A DNA stretch of 37,204 nt. Source: Marine Group I thaumarchaeote. GTDB taxonomy: Archaea; Thermoproteota; Nitrososphaeria; Nitrososphaerales; Nitrosopumilaceae. Each line of letters starts with the position of its first letter. The first letter of the stretch is position 1. Under the pieces are notes generated by a model. That model was not told the origin of the DNA, ran no database searches, and was given only the letters and a program-made list of their open reading frames with translations. The stretch spans positions 1-37,204 of the forward strand of contig JACASW010000009.1 in assembly GCA_013390785.1 (NCBI GenBank), written 5' to 3'. This document shows, piece by piece, positions 6,851 to 15,667 of the stretch. The position numbers and the translations under genes are program-made.

Positions 6851-9563
6851 AGCTTTTCTTGAAGAAAAATTTCATTCATTAGGATTTGAACAATTAACAG
6901 ACATACAGAAAAGATCACTACCAATAATTTACCAAAAAATCGATTCGTTGGTTATAGCTCCAACCGGCTCTGGTAAAACAGAATGCTCAGTGATTCCTAC
7001 TTTTTCACAGATCAAAAAAACAAAAAAGGAAGGAAAGATCAAGCTACTTTACATTACTCCGTTAAGATCACTTAACCGCGATGTTTTTCGACGAATAGCT
7101 AAATATGCTGAATTAGATGATCTAACAATTCAAGTTAGACATGGGGATACTTCTCAATCACTTAGAAAAAAAATTTCAGATTCACCACCTGACGTATTAA
7201 TTACAACACCAGAAACGCTTGTTATCCTTCTTACTCAACAAAAAATGTTAACTGCACTTTCTGAATTGGAACGAGTCATAGTTGATGAGGTACACGAGCT
7301 TTTGGCAAGTGAAAGAGGCTCACAATTATCAATAAGCCTAGAAAGACTACAACTTAACTCAAACCAAAAAATTACACGGACCGGCTTATCAGCTACCATT
7401 GGGAATATTGAAGACGCTGGACACTTTCTTGTTGGAACAAAGAAACCATGTAAGATAATTCGGGATAAATCAATGAGGAAATATAATGTTGAAGTCAAAT
7501 TTGTGAAAGGTTCAATTTCTGAAGTGGCTGATTCAATCATTCACTATATTGAAAAATCAGACATAAACTCTCCAGTTCTTTTGTTTACTAACACTAGGGG
7601 CGAATCTGAATTTTTAGCTTCAATACTAAGAGAAAAAACTTTGATGAATATAGAATTACACCATGGCTCATTATCAAAACAAGTTAGAGAAGAAACAGAA
7701 AGCATACTTCGGAGTGGAGCAGGTGGCATAGTTGTATGCACATCATCTCTTGAATTAGGATTGGATATTGGTTCGGTAGAACTTGTAATTCATTATGGTT
7801 CGCCACGTCAGGTATCAAAATTAATGCAACGAATAGGCAGGAGTAAGCATTTTCGAAATTCATCTGCAAGAGGACTAGTTATCACAAATAGACCTGATGA
7901 TGAATTTGAAACAAGAGCAATCCTTGATAGAATAAAAAATAGCTCCATTGAAGAACAAAAAATTCATAATGAATCTCTTGATGTTTTGGCCCATCATCTG
8001 GTTGGCTTGTCACTACAGATGGGGGAACTATCTATTGATTTTGCATATAAAATAATCAAACAAGCCTATCCATTTAGAAATTTAACATTAGATGAATTTT
8101 GTAATGTTCTAGAAATTTTGGATCAGATCTATATTTTATCTTTTGACAAGAAAAAAATGAAATTTTGGAAAACACGTAAAGCATTTAGATATTATTTTGA
8201 AAATCTTTCAACAATTCCAGATATTTTAAAATTCAGAGTATTTGATTCAGTAGGAAAGAAGATCATAGGATCCTTAGATCAAAGGTTTGTAGGAGATCAT
8301 GGTGAAGCGGGAAACATATTTGTCCTCCGTGGAATGCAGTGGAGGATACTGAATATTGACGAAAAAGCTTTGCAAGTAAATGTTGAACCAATCAGAGGTG
8401 AACGAAAAAATGTACCTTACTGGGAGGGAGAAAACATTCCCATAGATTACGATACTGCACAAAAAGTTGGATTGTTCAGAAATAAAGTAAAACATGGTTC
8501 ATTATCGATGTTTAACAATATAATTTCGGATCTAGATTTTAACATTATACCTGATGAGAAAACTATTGTAATTGAATCTGTGAGAACAGATCGTAATGTA
8601 GTTATTCATGCATGTTTTGGTACAAAAATCAATTCAACTCTAGCAACTACACTTTCTTCACTACTAGAATCAACTCTTGGATATGTTGTTCAGTCAAGAT
8701 CAGATGCATATAGAATTATTTTGGAATCTAATGCAAGAATCAGCAAGAAGATCATTGTGGAGACTTTAACTGAAGAATTTGTTCTTCGTGACATTGTAAC
8801 TGCATCTTTGATTGGGACACATAATGTTAATTGGAGAACATGGTGTGTTGCAAAAAAATTTGGAATGGTGGGTCGTGGTGCTATTTATGATAGAAAATCG
8901 GGCCGTTTTATTTATGAGCGATATCAAAACACACCAGTTGTTATCGAGGCATTAAGAGAGCTGTTTCACGACAAATTTGATCTAAATGGTACTGAATCTA
9001 TCTTAAGCAGAATCAGAAATAATGAAATTCAGATTGAATGGGTTGATGTTGACAAATTTTCAAAACTAGCAGAACCATTATTAGATCACGCTACAAAATA
9101 TTACGCATCTCCGGCAAGTGTGGATAAGGCAATTCTCGATTTAGTAAAAAAGCGGCTGTTGAAAACTAAACGGCGTCTAATTTGTGCTCGCTGTGGTAAA
9201 TGGCAACTAGCAGTCATTACGGAAGAAGTAAAGAAAAATCTTCATTGTAAATATTGTAAGAGTAGACAAATTACAAATACGTTTTATACGGATTATGATT
9301 TGGTTAAAATCATTCAGAAAAAATATAATGGTAAAAAACTTTCTGCTGAAGAAAATAAAAGTTTTAAGCGAGCCTGGACAGTTGCTTCGCTGATTGAAAC
9401 TTTTGGTAAAAATGCTTCAATTGTATTAGCGGGACATGGTATTGGTGCTGATACTGCGAAAAGGATTTTACGAAATATGACTGATCCAGATCTTATGTAT
9501 AAACAAATTTACGAAGCTGAAAGACAGTATGTAATGACAAGACCTTTTTGGGATGATAATTAA
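6807..9563 (+). CDS. lhr: Lhr-type superfamily 2 ATP-dependent DNA helicase
   Basis: A 918-residue large helicase-related protein. RecA domain 1 shows the Q motif (FEQLTDIQKRSLP), Walker A APTGSGKT (residues 51-58), TPLRSL, TTPETL, the DEVH box (160-163) and SAT in GLSATIG. RecA domain 2 has LLFTNTRGESE, HHGSLSKQVR, TSSLELGLDIG and QRIGRSKH. A long C-terminal part holds the winged-helix and DUF1998-free Lhr-core region and a zinc ribbon (CARC at 793-796 and CKYC about 20 residues later). Archaeal Lhr-core unwinds DNA and RNA-DNA hybrids 3'-5' at stalled forks. Its stop overlaps by four bases the stop of convergent rpa. Start ATG 6807 overlaps the microprotein gene. Length matches Lhr-core rather than the much longer bacterial Lhr. 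Confidence 0.92.
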   Translation: MSELEQKILKNPPLEAFLEEKFHSLGFEQLTDIQKRSLPIIYQKIDSLVIAPTGSGKTECSVIPTFSQIKKTKKEGKIKLLYITPLRSLNRDVFRRIAKYAELDDLTIQVRHGDTSQSLRKKISDSPPDVLITTPETLVILLTQQKMLTALSELERVIVDEVHELLASERGSQLSISLERLQLNSNQKITRTGLSATIGNIEDAGHFLVGTKKPCKIIRDKSMRKYNVEVKFVKGSISEVADSIIHYIEKSDINSPVLLFTNTRGESEFLASILREKTLMNIELHHGSLSKQVREETESILRSGAGGIVVCTSSLELGLDIGSVELVIHYGSPRQVSKLMQRIGRSKHFRNSSARGLVITNRPDDEFETRAILDRIKNSSIEEQKIHNESLDVLAHHLVGLSLQMGELSIDFAYKIIKQAYPFRNLTLDEFCNVLEILDQIYILSFDKKKMKFWKTRKAFRYYFENLSTIPDILKFRVFDSVGKKIIGSLDQRFVGDHGEAGNIFVLRGMQWRILNIDEKALQVNVEPIRGERKNVPYWEGENIPIDYDTAQKVGLFRNKVKHGSLSMFNNIISDLDFNIIPDEKTIVIESVRTDRNVVIHACFGTKINSTLATTLSSLLESTLGYVVQSRSDAYRIILESNARISKKIIVETLTEEFVLRDIVTASLIGTHNVNWRTWCVAKKFGMVGRGAIYDRKSGRFIYERYQNTPVVIEALRELFHDKFDLNGTESILSRIRNNEIQIEWVDVDKFSKLAEPLLDHATKYYASPASVDKAILDLVKKRLLKTKRRLICARCGKWQLAVITEEVKKNLHCKYCKSRQITNTFYTDYDLVKIIQKKYNGKKLSAEENKSFKRAWTVASLIETFGKNASIVLAGHGIGADTAKRILRNMTDPDLMYKQIYEAERQYVMTRPFWDDN

Positions 9564-10957
9564 TTCTTTTTTACAATAGTTGAAAATGGTGTTAAAAATA
9601 ATTCTGTTCTTCCTTCAAGTCCAGCTTTTGCGTTAACTGTGGTAACAGAAATTATCTCGCCCACAGAAAGCCCATCTAAAAGAAGAGCTTGATTTCTCCA
9701 CCCTTTAATCCAAATTTGGCCACTATCATCCTCAACGAACATTTCTGATAACGAAATTGTTTCTCCAGTTTTTGTTTGAACTTCTCGCTTTTCTGGTTCT
9801 TTCAAAATTATGGCTTCAACACAGTAATCATTTCCGGATTTAACATCAGAAATTTTTGTTCTTAGACTGGATAATGATGGTACGCTTTTGTCATCTTCAA
9901 TTTTTCTTAGAAATGAATCTTGGTTTATTGTTATAGAATTACCAAAAACTTGTGATGGCATGCATTCTATAACATCTCCAGTATTGATAGAATCTAGCAT
10001 GTTTGATGAATCTGATATGTATACCATGTTCTTCTTATCATCTATGCCTGTCGCAATAGTTTTTTCTCCATCATTTCTCTTTATTGTTGCAATGCGTACA
10101 ATAACAGGCTCTGTTTCTTTTCCTCCTTCAATCTCAACCAATGTTGCCTCATTTCCATGAATCTCAAGACCTTGGTTTCCTACCTTTGTTCTGACGCCTA
10201 AGAGCCGAACTTTTGCATTCTGAGGAATAAGTTTTGGTAAAAATGATTCATCTTTTCCCCATATCACTACACCTTTTGCAGCGCCATCATTTCCTTTTAA
10301 TCTCATTTTAAGTCCTTTTCCTGGTTCTCCACGCTTGTTCGTAAATTCCAGTGTAGTTATGTTACCATCAATTTTACCTAAAACAACTAAATTACTTTGA
10401 TTTTCCTTAACATCACTGACATCAACAGCTAGATCATCAATTGGACAAATTTTGCTTTCTTTATTGGCTGATTCGATATTAGATCCTGAACCAACATTTA
10501 TCGTTGGACTACCGTTAAGATCCGATTTAACGTAAGCCTTGATTATTTTTATCAAATCACCGGGTTTTAGTTCTTCAATTCCTGGAAGGTTAGCCTTTTC
10601 ATCCCAAAGTTTTACACTAGCAGTAGAATCGTTATCATAAACAGTCATAGTTCTAAGTAAGAAAGGCGAGCCATCTTTTCTAGAAAACTGCTTAGTAGGC
10701 GAAATGTTCAGAACTCTGCTTTCGATTGATACATCTTTCGCGCCTACGTAAATATCCTTTAGACCCATTTCAACTTTCAATGTTTGCTTTAATGTTATTC
10801 CCAGATCTGATGCAATAAGAAAAAGGGCACCTTGATCCGTTAAATAACCAACGCCTATCTTTTCCTTTTTTTGTTTAATTTTATCATCAATGTCTCCTTT
10901 AGTTAATTCAGGTTTTTGTTCCCGAATCTTTTCTAGTAATTCTTCAAACTCTGACAA
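9560..10957 (-). CDS. Replication protein A, single-stranded DNA-binding, multiple OB folds
   Basis: A 465-residue RPA-like protein that coats single-stranded DNA in replication and repair. After a helical N-terminus (residues 1-60, SEFEELLEKIREQ) come repeated OB folds, seen as SRVLNISPTKQFSRKDGSP with KLWDEKANLP (about 80-165), KIDGNITTLEFTNKRGEPG with VVIWGKDESFLP (about 190-280), a third near IVRIATIKRNDGEK, and a fourth ending QIWIKGWRNQALLL and GRTELFLTPFSTI. No zinc finger is visible. The start is TTG at 10957, supported by GGGAG eight bases upstream; SEFEELL fits the family N-terminus. It is divergent from the ABC exporter genes and convergent with lhr. The four-OB count is from reading the sequence, not from alignment. 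Confidence 0.88.
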   Translation of the reverse strand: MSEFEELLEKIREQKPELTKGDIDDKIKQKKEKIGVGYLTDQGALFLIASDLGITLKQTLKVEMGLKDIYVGAKDVSIESRVLNISPTKQFSRKDGSPFLLRTMTVYDNDSTASVKLWDEKANLPGIEELKPGDLIKIIKAYVKSDLNGSPTINVGSGSNIESANKESKICPIDDLAVDVSDVKENQSNLVVLGKIDGNITTLEFTNKRGEPGKGLKMRLKGNDGAAKGVVIWGKDESFLPKLIPQNAKVRLLGVRTKVGNQGLEIHGNEATLVEIEGGKETEPVIVRIATIKRNDGEKTIATGIDDKKNMVYISDSSNMLDSINTGDVIECMPSQVFGNSITINQDSFLRKIEDDKSVPSLSSLRTKISDVKSGNDYCVEAIILKEPEKREVQTKTGETISLSEMFVEDDSGQIWIKGWRNQALLLDGLSVGEIISVTTVNAKAGLEGRTELFLTPFSTIVKKN

Positions 10958-11025
10958 GTTGCTCCCTTAATTTTTCACCTTTTCATCTCTTATTAACATT
11001 TAAGGAGTCTAGGATTTTAAGAAAC

Positions 11026-11979
11026 ATGAAATCTATTTTTGCCCGATCGCTTTTCAAATCATATGACGGAATAAATGCAGTAGATGGTATAGATCTAGAT
11101 GTAGATGAAGGACAAATTTTTGGTTTTCTAGGACCAAATGGAGCAGGAAAATCAACTGTGATTAAACTGCTAACTACATTGATCCAACCAACCAGTGGCA
11201 AAATTTCAGTTCTAGAAATTGATACAGCAAAGGAGCCATTAAGCATAAGAAAAAAAATCGGTGTAGTTTTACAGCAACCAAGTTACGAACCAACACTTTC
11301 AGTAGAAAAATCACTTGAAAAATATGGAATGATGTGGAACCTTGACAAACAAACTAGAATGGATAGAACAGAAGAACTTCTTACCTCCTTTAATCTAGTT
11401 GAAATTAGAAAGAAAAAAAATGAGGACCTTTCTATTGGTCAGAGAAGACGAGTTCAGGTTGCTCGTGAGTTTATGCATGATATGGATTTGTTATTCCTAG
11501 ATGAACCTACTGTTGGATTGGATCCAACTGCCAGGCGTCAATTATTAGATTTTTTAAAAAATAAAGTAAAGGAAAAAAACTTGACAATATTTTACACAAC
11601 GCATGTATTGACCGAGGCAGAATATCTCTGCGATAACATTGCAATTATCAATAAAGGTAGAATAATTACTATTGACTCCCCTAACGAACTTAAAAAAAGA
11701 TTTGGTAGTGAAAAAACAATCAAAATTCACGTTTCTTCCAATACTGAAGCATTAGAAAGTATTTTAGAAAATGTTAATGATTGTAAAATTGAGTTTAATA
11801 CAGGAGCAACAATCACAATACATTCTACTGATTCTGAACTTGTTTTAATGAATATTCTAAAAATTTTAAATCAAAACAATATAGCTATAGATGATTTGTC
11901 TGCAATACCGACAAATCTTGAAGAAATATTTCTCAAAGTTGTAAGTGATTCTAATGCATCCGATAATCAGACTAGTTAA
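11026..11979 (+). CDS. ABC transporter ATP-binding protein (DrrA-like exporter type)
   Basis: A 317-residue ABC ATPase. Walker A GPNGAGKST (about residues 38-46), Q-loop VLQQPSY, signature LSIGQRRRVQVA, Walker B LLFLDEPTVGLDP and switch histidine in YTTHVLTEAE are all intact. The extra C-terminal ~90 residues (IKIHVSSNTEALES to LEEIFLKVV) are the regulatory extension of the DrrA/CcmA drug- and lipid-exporter group. It energises the permease encoded immediately downstream, whose start lies within the end of this gene. The 68-base gap to rpa holds ATTTAAGG about 27 bases before the ATG, a candidate TATA for a leaderless mRNA. The substrate cannot be read from the sequence. Confidence 0.93.
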   Translation: MKSIFARSLFKSYDGINAVDGIDLDVDEGQIFGFLGPNGAGKSTVIKLLTTLIQPTSGKISVLEIDTAKEPLSIRKKIGVVLQQPSYEPTLSVEKSLEKYGMMWNLDKQTRMDRTEELLTSFNLVEIRKKKNEDLSIGQRRRVQVAREFMHDMDLLFLDEPTVGLDPTARRQLLDFLKNKVKEKNLTIFYTTHVLTEAEYLCDNIAIINKGRIITIDSPNELKKRFGSEKTIKIHVSSNTEALESILENVNDCKIEFNTGATITIHSTDSELVLMNILKILNQNNIAIDDLSAIPTNLEEIFLKVVSDSNASDNQTS

Positions 11980-12715
11980 TAGAAATATTACCATCTCGGT
12001 AAATCCAGGTTTTTTAATCTGGCAAGTAATTTTTCCCTTGATTTGGATTTTTGTAGCTGGGTTCGCATATACTGCACTGATAGATGAAGTATCTTTTGGA
12101 ACTAAAGATCTAAGCTATCCAGCATTCTTAGCTTCTGGTATGATCGGTTTTAACATCATGAACAGCACTCTCGTTTCTGGAATTATAATTTGGAATGATA
12201 GAAGACATGGAATGTTTGAACAAATAATGTCAGGTCCATTTACAAGATCAAATTATATTCTTAGCAATATCACTACCATTGCTGTAATTGGTCTAGTTAG
12301 TGCTGCGTTAATTGCGGCGGTTGGCTATCCAGTATTTTTTCAATCAGCAGAATTTAGCTTAGTTACAATTCCACTGATAGTTTTCAGCTCAATAGTCGGT
12401 GCAATATTATTTGGTTCCATCGCTTCAATCATCTCCGCAAGACTGCGTTCAAGTGAGGGCTTTAACGTAATTATTAATACAGTTTTTATTTTCTTTGCGT
12501 TTGTAAGTACGGCTTTCTATCCAGCTGCCGGCGCTCCACAACCTCTTGCAACTATATTTTATTTGAATCCATTGACATACCTTGTAGATATAATTAGGGC
12601 TGGAATTTTTGGTACAATCACAGAGTTTGTTATTTTAGAGATGGTGATTTTGTTAGCTCTCGCATCGGTTCTTTTTGTTATCGCTACAAAATTGTTAACT
12701 AAAATGGATTTTTAA
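11954..12715 (+). CDS. ABC-2 type transporter permease (DrrB-like)
   Basis: A roughly 253-residue integral membrane protein with about six hydrophobic segments (IWQVIFPLIWIFVAGFAYTA, then near residues 57-72, 105-125, 133-155, 170-195 and the C-terminal LVILLALASVLFVIATKLL). The conserved ABC-2 features RRHGMFEQIMSGPFTRS and YLNPLTYLVDIIRAGIFG are present. It overlaps the ATPase gene by 26 bases, so the two are translated together and form one exporter. I chose ATG 11954 (MHPIIRLVNRNITI); a GTG at 11945 is possible. It ends eight bases before the antisense tRNA-Gln gene. Substrate unknown; lipid or small-molecule export are possibilities for the family. Confidence 0.9.
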   Translation: MHPIIRLVNRNITISVNPGFLIWQVIFPLIWIFVAGFAYTALIDEVSFGTKDLSYPAFLASGMIGFNIMNSTLVSGIIIWNDRRHGMFEQIMSGPFTRSNYILSNITTIAVIGLVSAALIAAVGYPVFFQSAEFSLVTIPLIVFSSIVGAILFGSIASIISARLRSSEGFNVIINTVFIFFAFVSTAFYPAAGAPQPLATIFYLNPLTYLVDIIRAGIFGTITEFVILEMVILLALASVLFVIATKLLTKMDF

Positions 12716-12723
12716 AAAAATAG

Positions 12724-12795
12724 TAGCCCGGCCCGGACTCGAACCGAGGTCAAAGGCTCCAAGGGCCCCTATGCTTGCCACTACACTACCGGGCT
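12724..12795 (-). tRNA. tRNA-Gln (anticodon UUG)
   Basis: A 72-nt cloverleaf. Acceptor AGCCCGG pairs fully with CCGGGCT, discriminator A at 12724, no encoded CCA. The D-arm is GTGT/GCAT, the anticodon stem GGGGC/GCCTT (two G-U pairs), and the T-arm CTCGG-TTCGAGT-CCGGG. The seven-base anticodon loop is CCTTGGA, giving UUG at positions 34-36, glutamine. Position 33 is C, not the nearly universal U. In archaea this tRNA is charged with Glu then amidated by GatDE, encoded at 18982-22391. Confidence 0.9.
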
Positions 12796-12827
12796 TCAGT
12801 ACGTTTTTTCCCTATCCCCTTATAATA

Positions 12828-13865
12828 TTACTTCAATACAGATTTCATTGTTTTTACAAGGATAGGATAAGGATCTTCCATAGAACTCCATATTTTTTTG
12901 GATCTCTTTTTTGTTTCTAAATTGGAAGATTCAAGAATATTCCTAATTGATATTGCTACTCGTTTAGGATTTGTTTCTCTTATCACCAATTTTTTCCTAA
13001 CAAGATAAGATTCTATAATATTTGGAACAGCATTGTATGAAATTGTAGGAATACCAAGCAGTGCAGATTCAGCTGTCATTGTTCCGCCAGATCCAACGAA
13101 AACATCAGTGTTTTCTAACAATATTTTACTATCAATTACCTTGCTTAACACTATTATTTTCTTCCCAAAAGTTTGAGCCAATTGTCTTACTTGAGAAGTA
13201 TATCGTCCCATCACAACAATCTCTTCATCATTAAAATTTTTGATTATTTCTTTGATAATAGGAATTGCAGGTCTTTTTTTTGTTGAATAAGAAGCATATT
13301 CCTCTTCAACCCTTACTAGAATTGCTCTTCTTCCACTTTCTTTATCTAACCTTTTATTATTTTTTGAAACTTTTCGTTTCGCTATTATTGAAGCATCAAT
13401 TGCTTTGTAATGTATGACATCGTTACTATTTATTCCGAATTTTACGAATTCTTTTTTTGGAATAATCCATGGTACCAGTAGTTTTTGAATTAGAGGTACA
13501 ACAAGTCGCATAACAGCGCTGGCATGAGGTGAATCAGAAAAACATATGTGAATAATATCTAATCCATAGGAAACTCTTGCTGCTTCAGGCGAACAGAAGC
13601 TTATTGTGATATCAGGCGAAAATTTCTTTATTCTTGTAGATAGCAATTTTGCTCTATGTAGACTAGCATTTAGCTTATCATGTCGTTTGGTTCCTCCATG
13701 CTTTCCTACTATTATCAATTTGAGATTTCTTATTTTTGCTAATTGTGTTACTTGGTTATAATCGCGTGAAGTACATAATACAGTATTATTTTTTTTAATA
13801 CGTTTGATCATTGGTTCAAAAAAAAGTAGTTGTTTTGGAGTTAAAACGTCAAACCAAATCTTCAA
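12828..13865 (-). CDS. DUF354 family protein, glycosyltransferase-like
   Basis: A ~345-residue DUF354 protein, structurally like UDP-GlcNAc 2-epimerase/GT-B enzymes. Visible features are the N-terminal KIWFDVLTPKQLLFFEPMI, the middle FCSPEAARVSYGL and HICFSDSPHASAV, and the C-terminal donor-site region DVFVGSGGTMTAESALLGIPTISYN. Length is typical for the family. I place the start at the TTG at 13865, because family members begin MKIWFDVLTPKQ; the longer frame to TTG 13892 adds nine atypical residues, and a TATA-like AAATACTTATT (on the minus strand) lies about 30 bases upstream of 13865. It is divergent from a Rossmann protein gene. DUF354 genes often lie in polysaccharide or glycolipid clusters, but the substrate here is unknown. 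Confidence 0.82.
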   Translation of the reverse strand: MKIWFDVLTPKQLLFFEPMIKRIKKNNTVLCTSRDYNQVTQLAKIRNLKLIIVGKHGGTKRHDKLNASLHRAKLLSTRIKKFSPDITISFCSPEAARVSYGLDIIHICFSDSPHASAVMRLVVPLIQKLLVPWIIPKKEFVKFGINSNDVIHYKAIDASIIAKRKVSKNNKRLDKESGRRAILVRVEEEYASYSTKKRPAIPIIKEIIKNFNDEEIVVMGRYTSQVRQLAQTFGKKIIVLSKVIDSKILLENTDVFVGSGGTMTAESALLGIPTISYNAVPNIIESYLVRKKLVIRETNPKRVAISIRNILESSNLETKKRSKKIWSSMEDPYPILVKTMKSVLK

Positions 13866-13908
13866 GTATTTTGACTGAATTGTGAACTGCAATAAGTATT
13901 TCTTAGCC

Positions 13909-13918
13909 TAGATATCTA
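13909..13918. promoter_or_regulatory. 10-bp palindrome in a divergent promoter region
   Basis: TAGATATCTA is a perfect palindrome in the gap between the divergent DUF354 gene and the Rossmann gene (13866-13931). It could be an operator for a dimeric regulator of both genes. A 10-base palindrome in AT-rich DNA can arise by chance. Confidence 0.25.
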
Positions 13919-13931
13919 AGATAGATATAAG

Positions 13932-15062
13932 ATGAAAGAAAAAGTTGTGTTTTTTGGATTAAGTACGGAAGGATATTCTCTTGCTAGTAAGATGGTTATC
14001 AATGGTGCAAACGTGCGGATAATCGATGAATCGTCCTCTTCTGCAATATTACTTAAACCAGAAACTGCAAAAACCTACACAAATGTGATCTCACTTCGAG
14101 AAGATGAACCTCTACTAGCTATGCAGCCAAGCAACGTTGCGATTTCAGAAGCTAAATATCTTTTCTTTACACCACGAATAAGGAAAACTGGTCAGGATCT
14201 AAAAACAGAAGTAAATTCCAAGTTTAAAGAAGCAGTAGGAGAATTGAAGGAAGGCAGTTCAGTTATTAATTGTCTTGCTACTGGATTTGGTGGAAATAAC
14301 GAAAATATATCACTTTTAAAACATGTTACTGGATTCGAAGTTGGAAAATCAATTTCTTACTTTTATTTTCCACTAAACGATTTGAATAAAACACCAGAAG
14401 TAATTGGTTCACTAAAAAGTATTGAAGAAAAAAAGCTTTTACCATTACTAAAAACGGATAAAAAAGAAAAAAAATTTATAGATATTTCTTCTGCAGAGTA
14501 CTTGCATGCAATTAATACCATCCAAAGATTCTCTAGTTTGTGTACTGTTTTAGAAGTTTTACGAAATGTAAACAGGGATACAAGGCACGCCAAATTATTT
14601 AGTGATTTTAATAATCTATATCTTGATGATATGGTAACTGGTCTTTATGATCTGCGTATGCTTGGATCCTCATTTGAGAGCGCACAAACTTTGATGTACC
14701 TGATTAACGGAAGCGTTAGAGGAATTACAGGTTATATCAAGAGATTGATTGATACTATTAGAATAACTTTGAAAAAAAATGATCTGAAAGCTAGTAAGAC
14801 CAAAATTGTATTATCATGGACATTGGATACAAATGAAATGAGAGGAGATAAGATTGAGATGTTAAATATCATTGCTTCTAAACTGCGTGATTATATTGGT
14901 GACATAGAAACATCAACCGGCTCAGTGGATTTGTTTCATCATGATAAAGTAACAATAGTAGTAGCTTGTTCTAGTTCTGATTATAAGGCAATAAGCGAAA
15001 TTGAAAAAGGCAAAGACATTTTTGTGATTAAAGCAAATCCTCTATGCGAAATTTCGTCATAA
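13932..15062 (+). CDS. Rossmann-fold protein, distant relative of nucleotide-sugar dehydrogenases
   Basis: A 376-residue protein with an N-terminal dinucleotide-binding fold (VVFFGLSTEGYSLASKMVINGANVRIIDE, residues 5-33; the usual GxGxxG is GLSTEG), a second strand-loop segment (SVINCLATGFGGNNENISLL) and a helical middle region (about 190-275, EYLHAINTIQRFSSL and NNLYLDDMVTGLYDLRMLGSS). This order resembles UDP-glucose/GDP-mannose or 6-phosphogluconate dehydrogenases, but the catalytic GFGGxCxPKD motif is not present, so a different reaction or a non-enzymatic role is likely. A C-terminal ~110-residue domain (KTKIVLSWTLDTNEMRGDK to the end) is unassigned. Divergent from the DUF354 gene, followed after 33 bases by grpE. 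Function unknown. Confidence 0.65.
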   Translation: MKEKVVFFGLSTEGYSLASKMVINGANVRIIDESSSSAILLKPETAKTYTNVISLREDEPLLAMQPSNVAISEAKYLFFTPRIRKTGQDLKTEVNSKFKEAVGELKEGSSVINCLATGFGGNNENISLLKHVTGFEVGKSISYFYFPLNDLNKTPEVIGSLKSIEEKKLLPLLKTDKKEKKFIDISSAEYLHAINTIQRFSSLCTVLEVLRNVNRDTRHAKLFSDFNNLYLDDMVTGLYDLRMLGSSFESAQTLMYLINGSVRGITGYIKRLIDTIRITLKKNDLKASKTKIVLSWTLDTNEMRGDKIEMLNIIASKLRDYIGDIETSTGSVDLFHHDKVTIVVACSSSDYKAISEIEKGKDIFVIKANPLCEISS

Positions 15063-15095
15063 AGATAAAATTATCTAAAAAAATTTGAAAGATCA

Positions 15096-15650
15096 ATGAC
15101 TGAGAACGAAAATAATGATAAACGCTTTAAACAAGAAGCTGACGATAAGAAAGAAACTGAAGAACCAGAACCGGTAGACTATAAATCAGTAGACCACGGT
15201 GAAGGATATGCCCAACAAAAAATAGATGAATTAACCAAACTTTTGGAAAAAGAGAAGCAAAAATCATTACGTTTACTAGCTGATTACCAAAATCTGGAAA
15301 AACAAACAGTTGATAGAATCAATGCACGTGAAGACAAAATAATTTTGAATTTCTTAACTGTGTATGAAGACTTTGTTCGTGCAAAAAATATATATGAAAA
15401 AGAGGGAGGAAATGTAGACAATCTAAACAGTATCATAAAAAACATGGAATCTATCTTGGGAAATTATGATGTAAAACCAATAGAAACAGAAGGGAGAAAA
15501 TTTGATCCTAAGCTGCATGAAGTAGTACAAGAGATTGAAGATAATGATCATGAGGAAGGAACAATTGTGAAAGAGATCGCAAAAGGATATATTATTCGGA
15601 ACGAGGTAATGAAATACTCGAAGGTATGTGTTTCAAAAAAAAATAATTAA
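15096..15650 (+). CDS. grpE: GrpE nucleotide-exchange factor
   Basis: A 184-residue GrpE that releases ADP from DnaK. A charged, disordered N-terminus (residues 1-35, rich in E, D, K) precedes the long dimerisation helix (YAQQKIDELTKLLEKEKQKSLRLLADYQNLEKQ, about 38-70) and the C-terminal beta domain with FDPKLHEVV, EEGTIVKEIAKGYIIRNEVMKYSKV, the DnaK-binding region. First gene of grpE-dnaK-dnaJ, a bacterial-type system that mesophilic archaea acquired by transfer. An AT-rich TAAAATTATC about 27 bases before the ATG may be the TATA element, but no archaeal heat-shock element can be assigned. Complete. Confidence 0.94.
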   Translation: MTENENNDKRFKQEADDKKETEEPEPVDYKSVDHGEGYAQQKIDELTKLLEKEKQKSLRLLADYQNLEKQTVDRINAREDKIILNFLTVYEDFVRAKNIYEKEGGNVDNLNSIIKNMESILGNYDVKPIETEGRKFDPKLHEVVQEIEDNDHEEGTIVKEIAKGYIIRNEVMKYSKVCVSKKNN

Positions 15651-15667
15651 AGAATAGATGATAAAAT

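Noticed and set aside
6048-10957. RadB-like, Lhr and RPA genes as a plasmid replication module
   Set aside because: All three are chromosomal repair or replication factors found across archaea. There is no initiator, origin repeat or primase next to them.
11026-12715. ABC exporter pair as a resistance or defence island
   Set aside because: A DrrAB-like pair is ordinary in archaeal chromosomes, and no neighbouring genes suggest defence or a mobile context.
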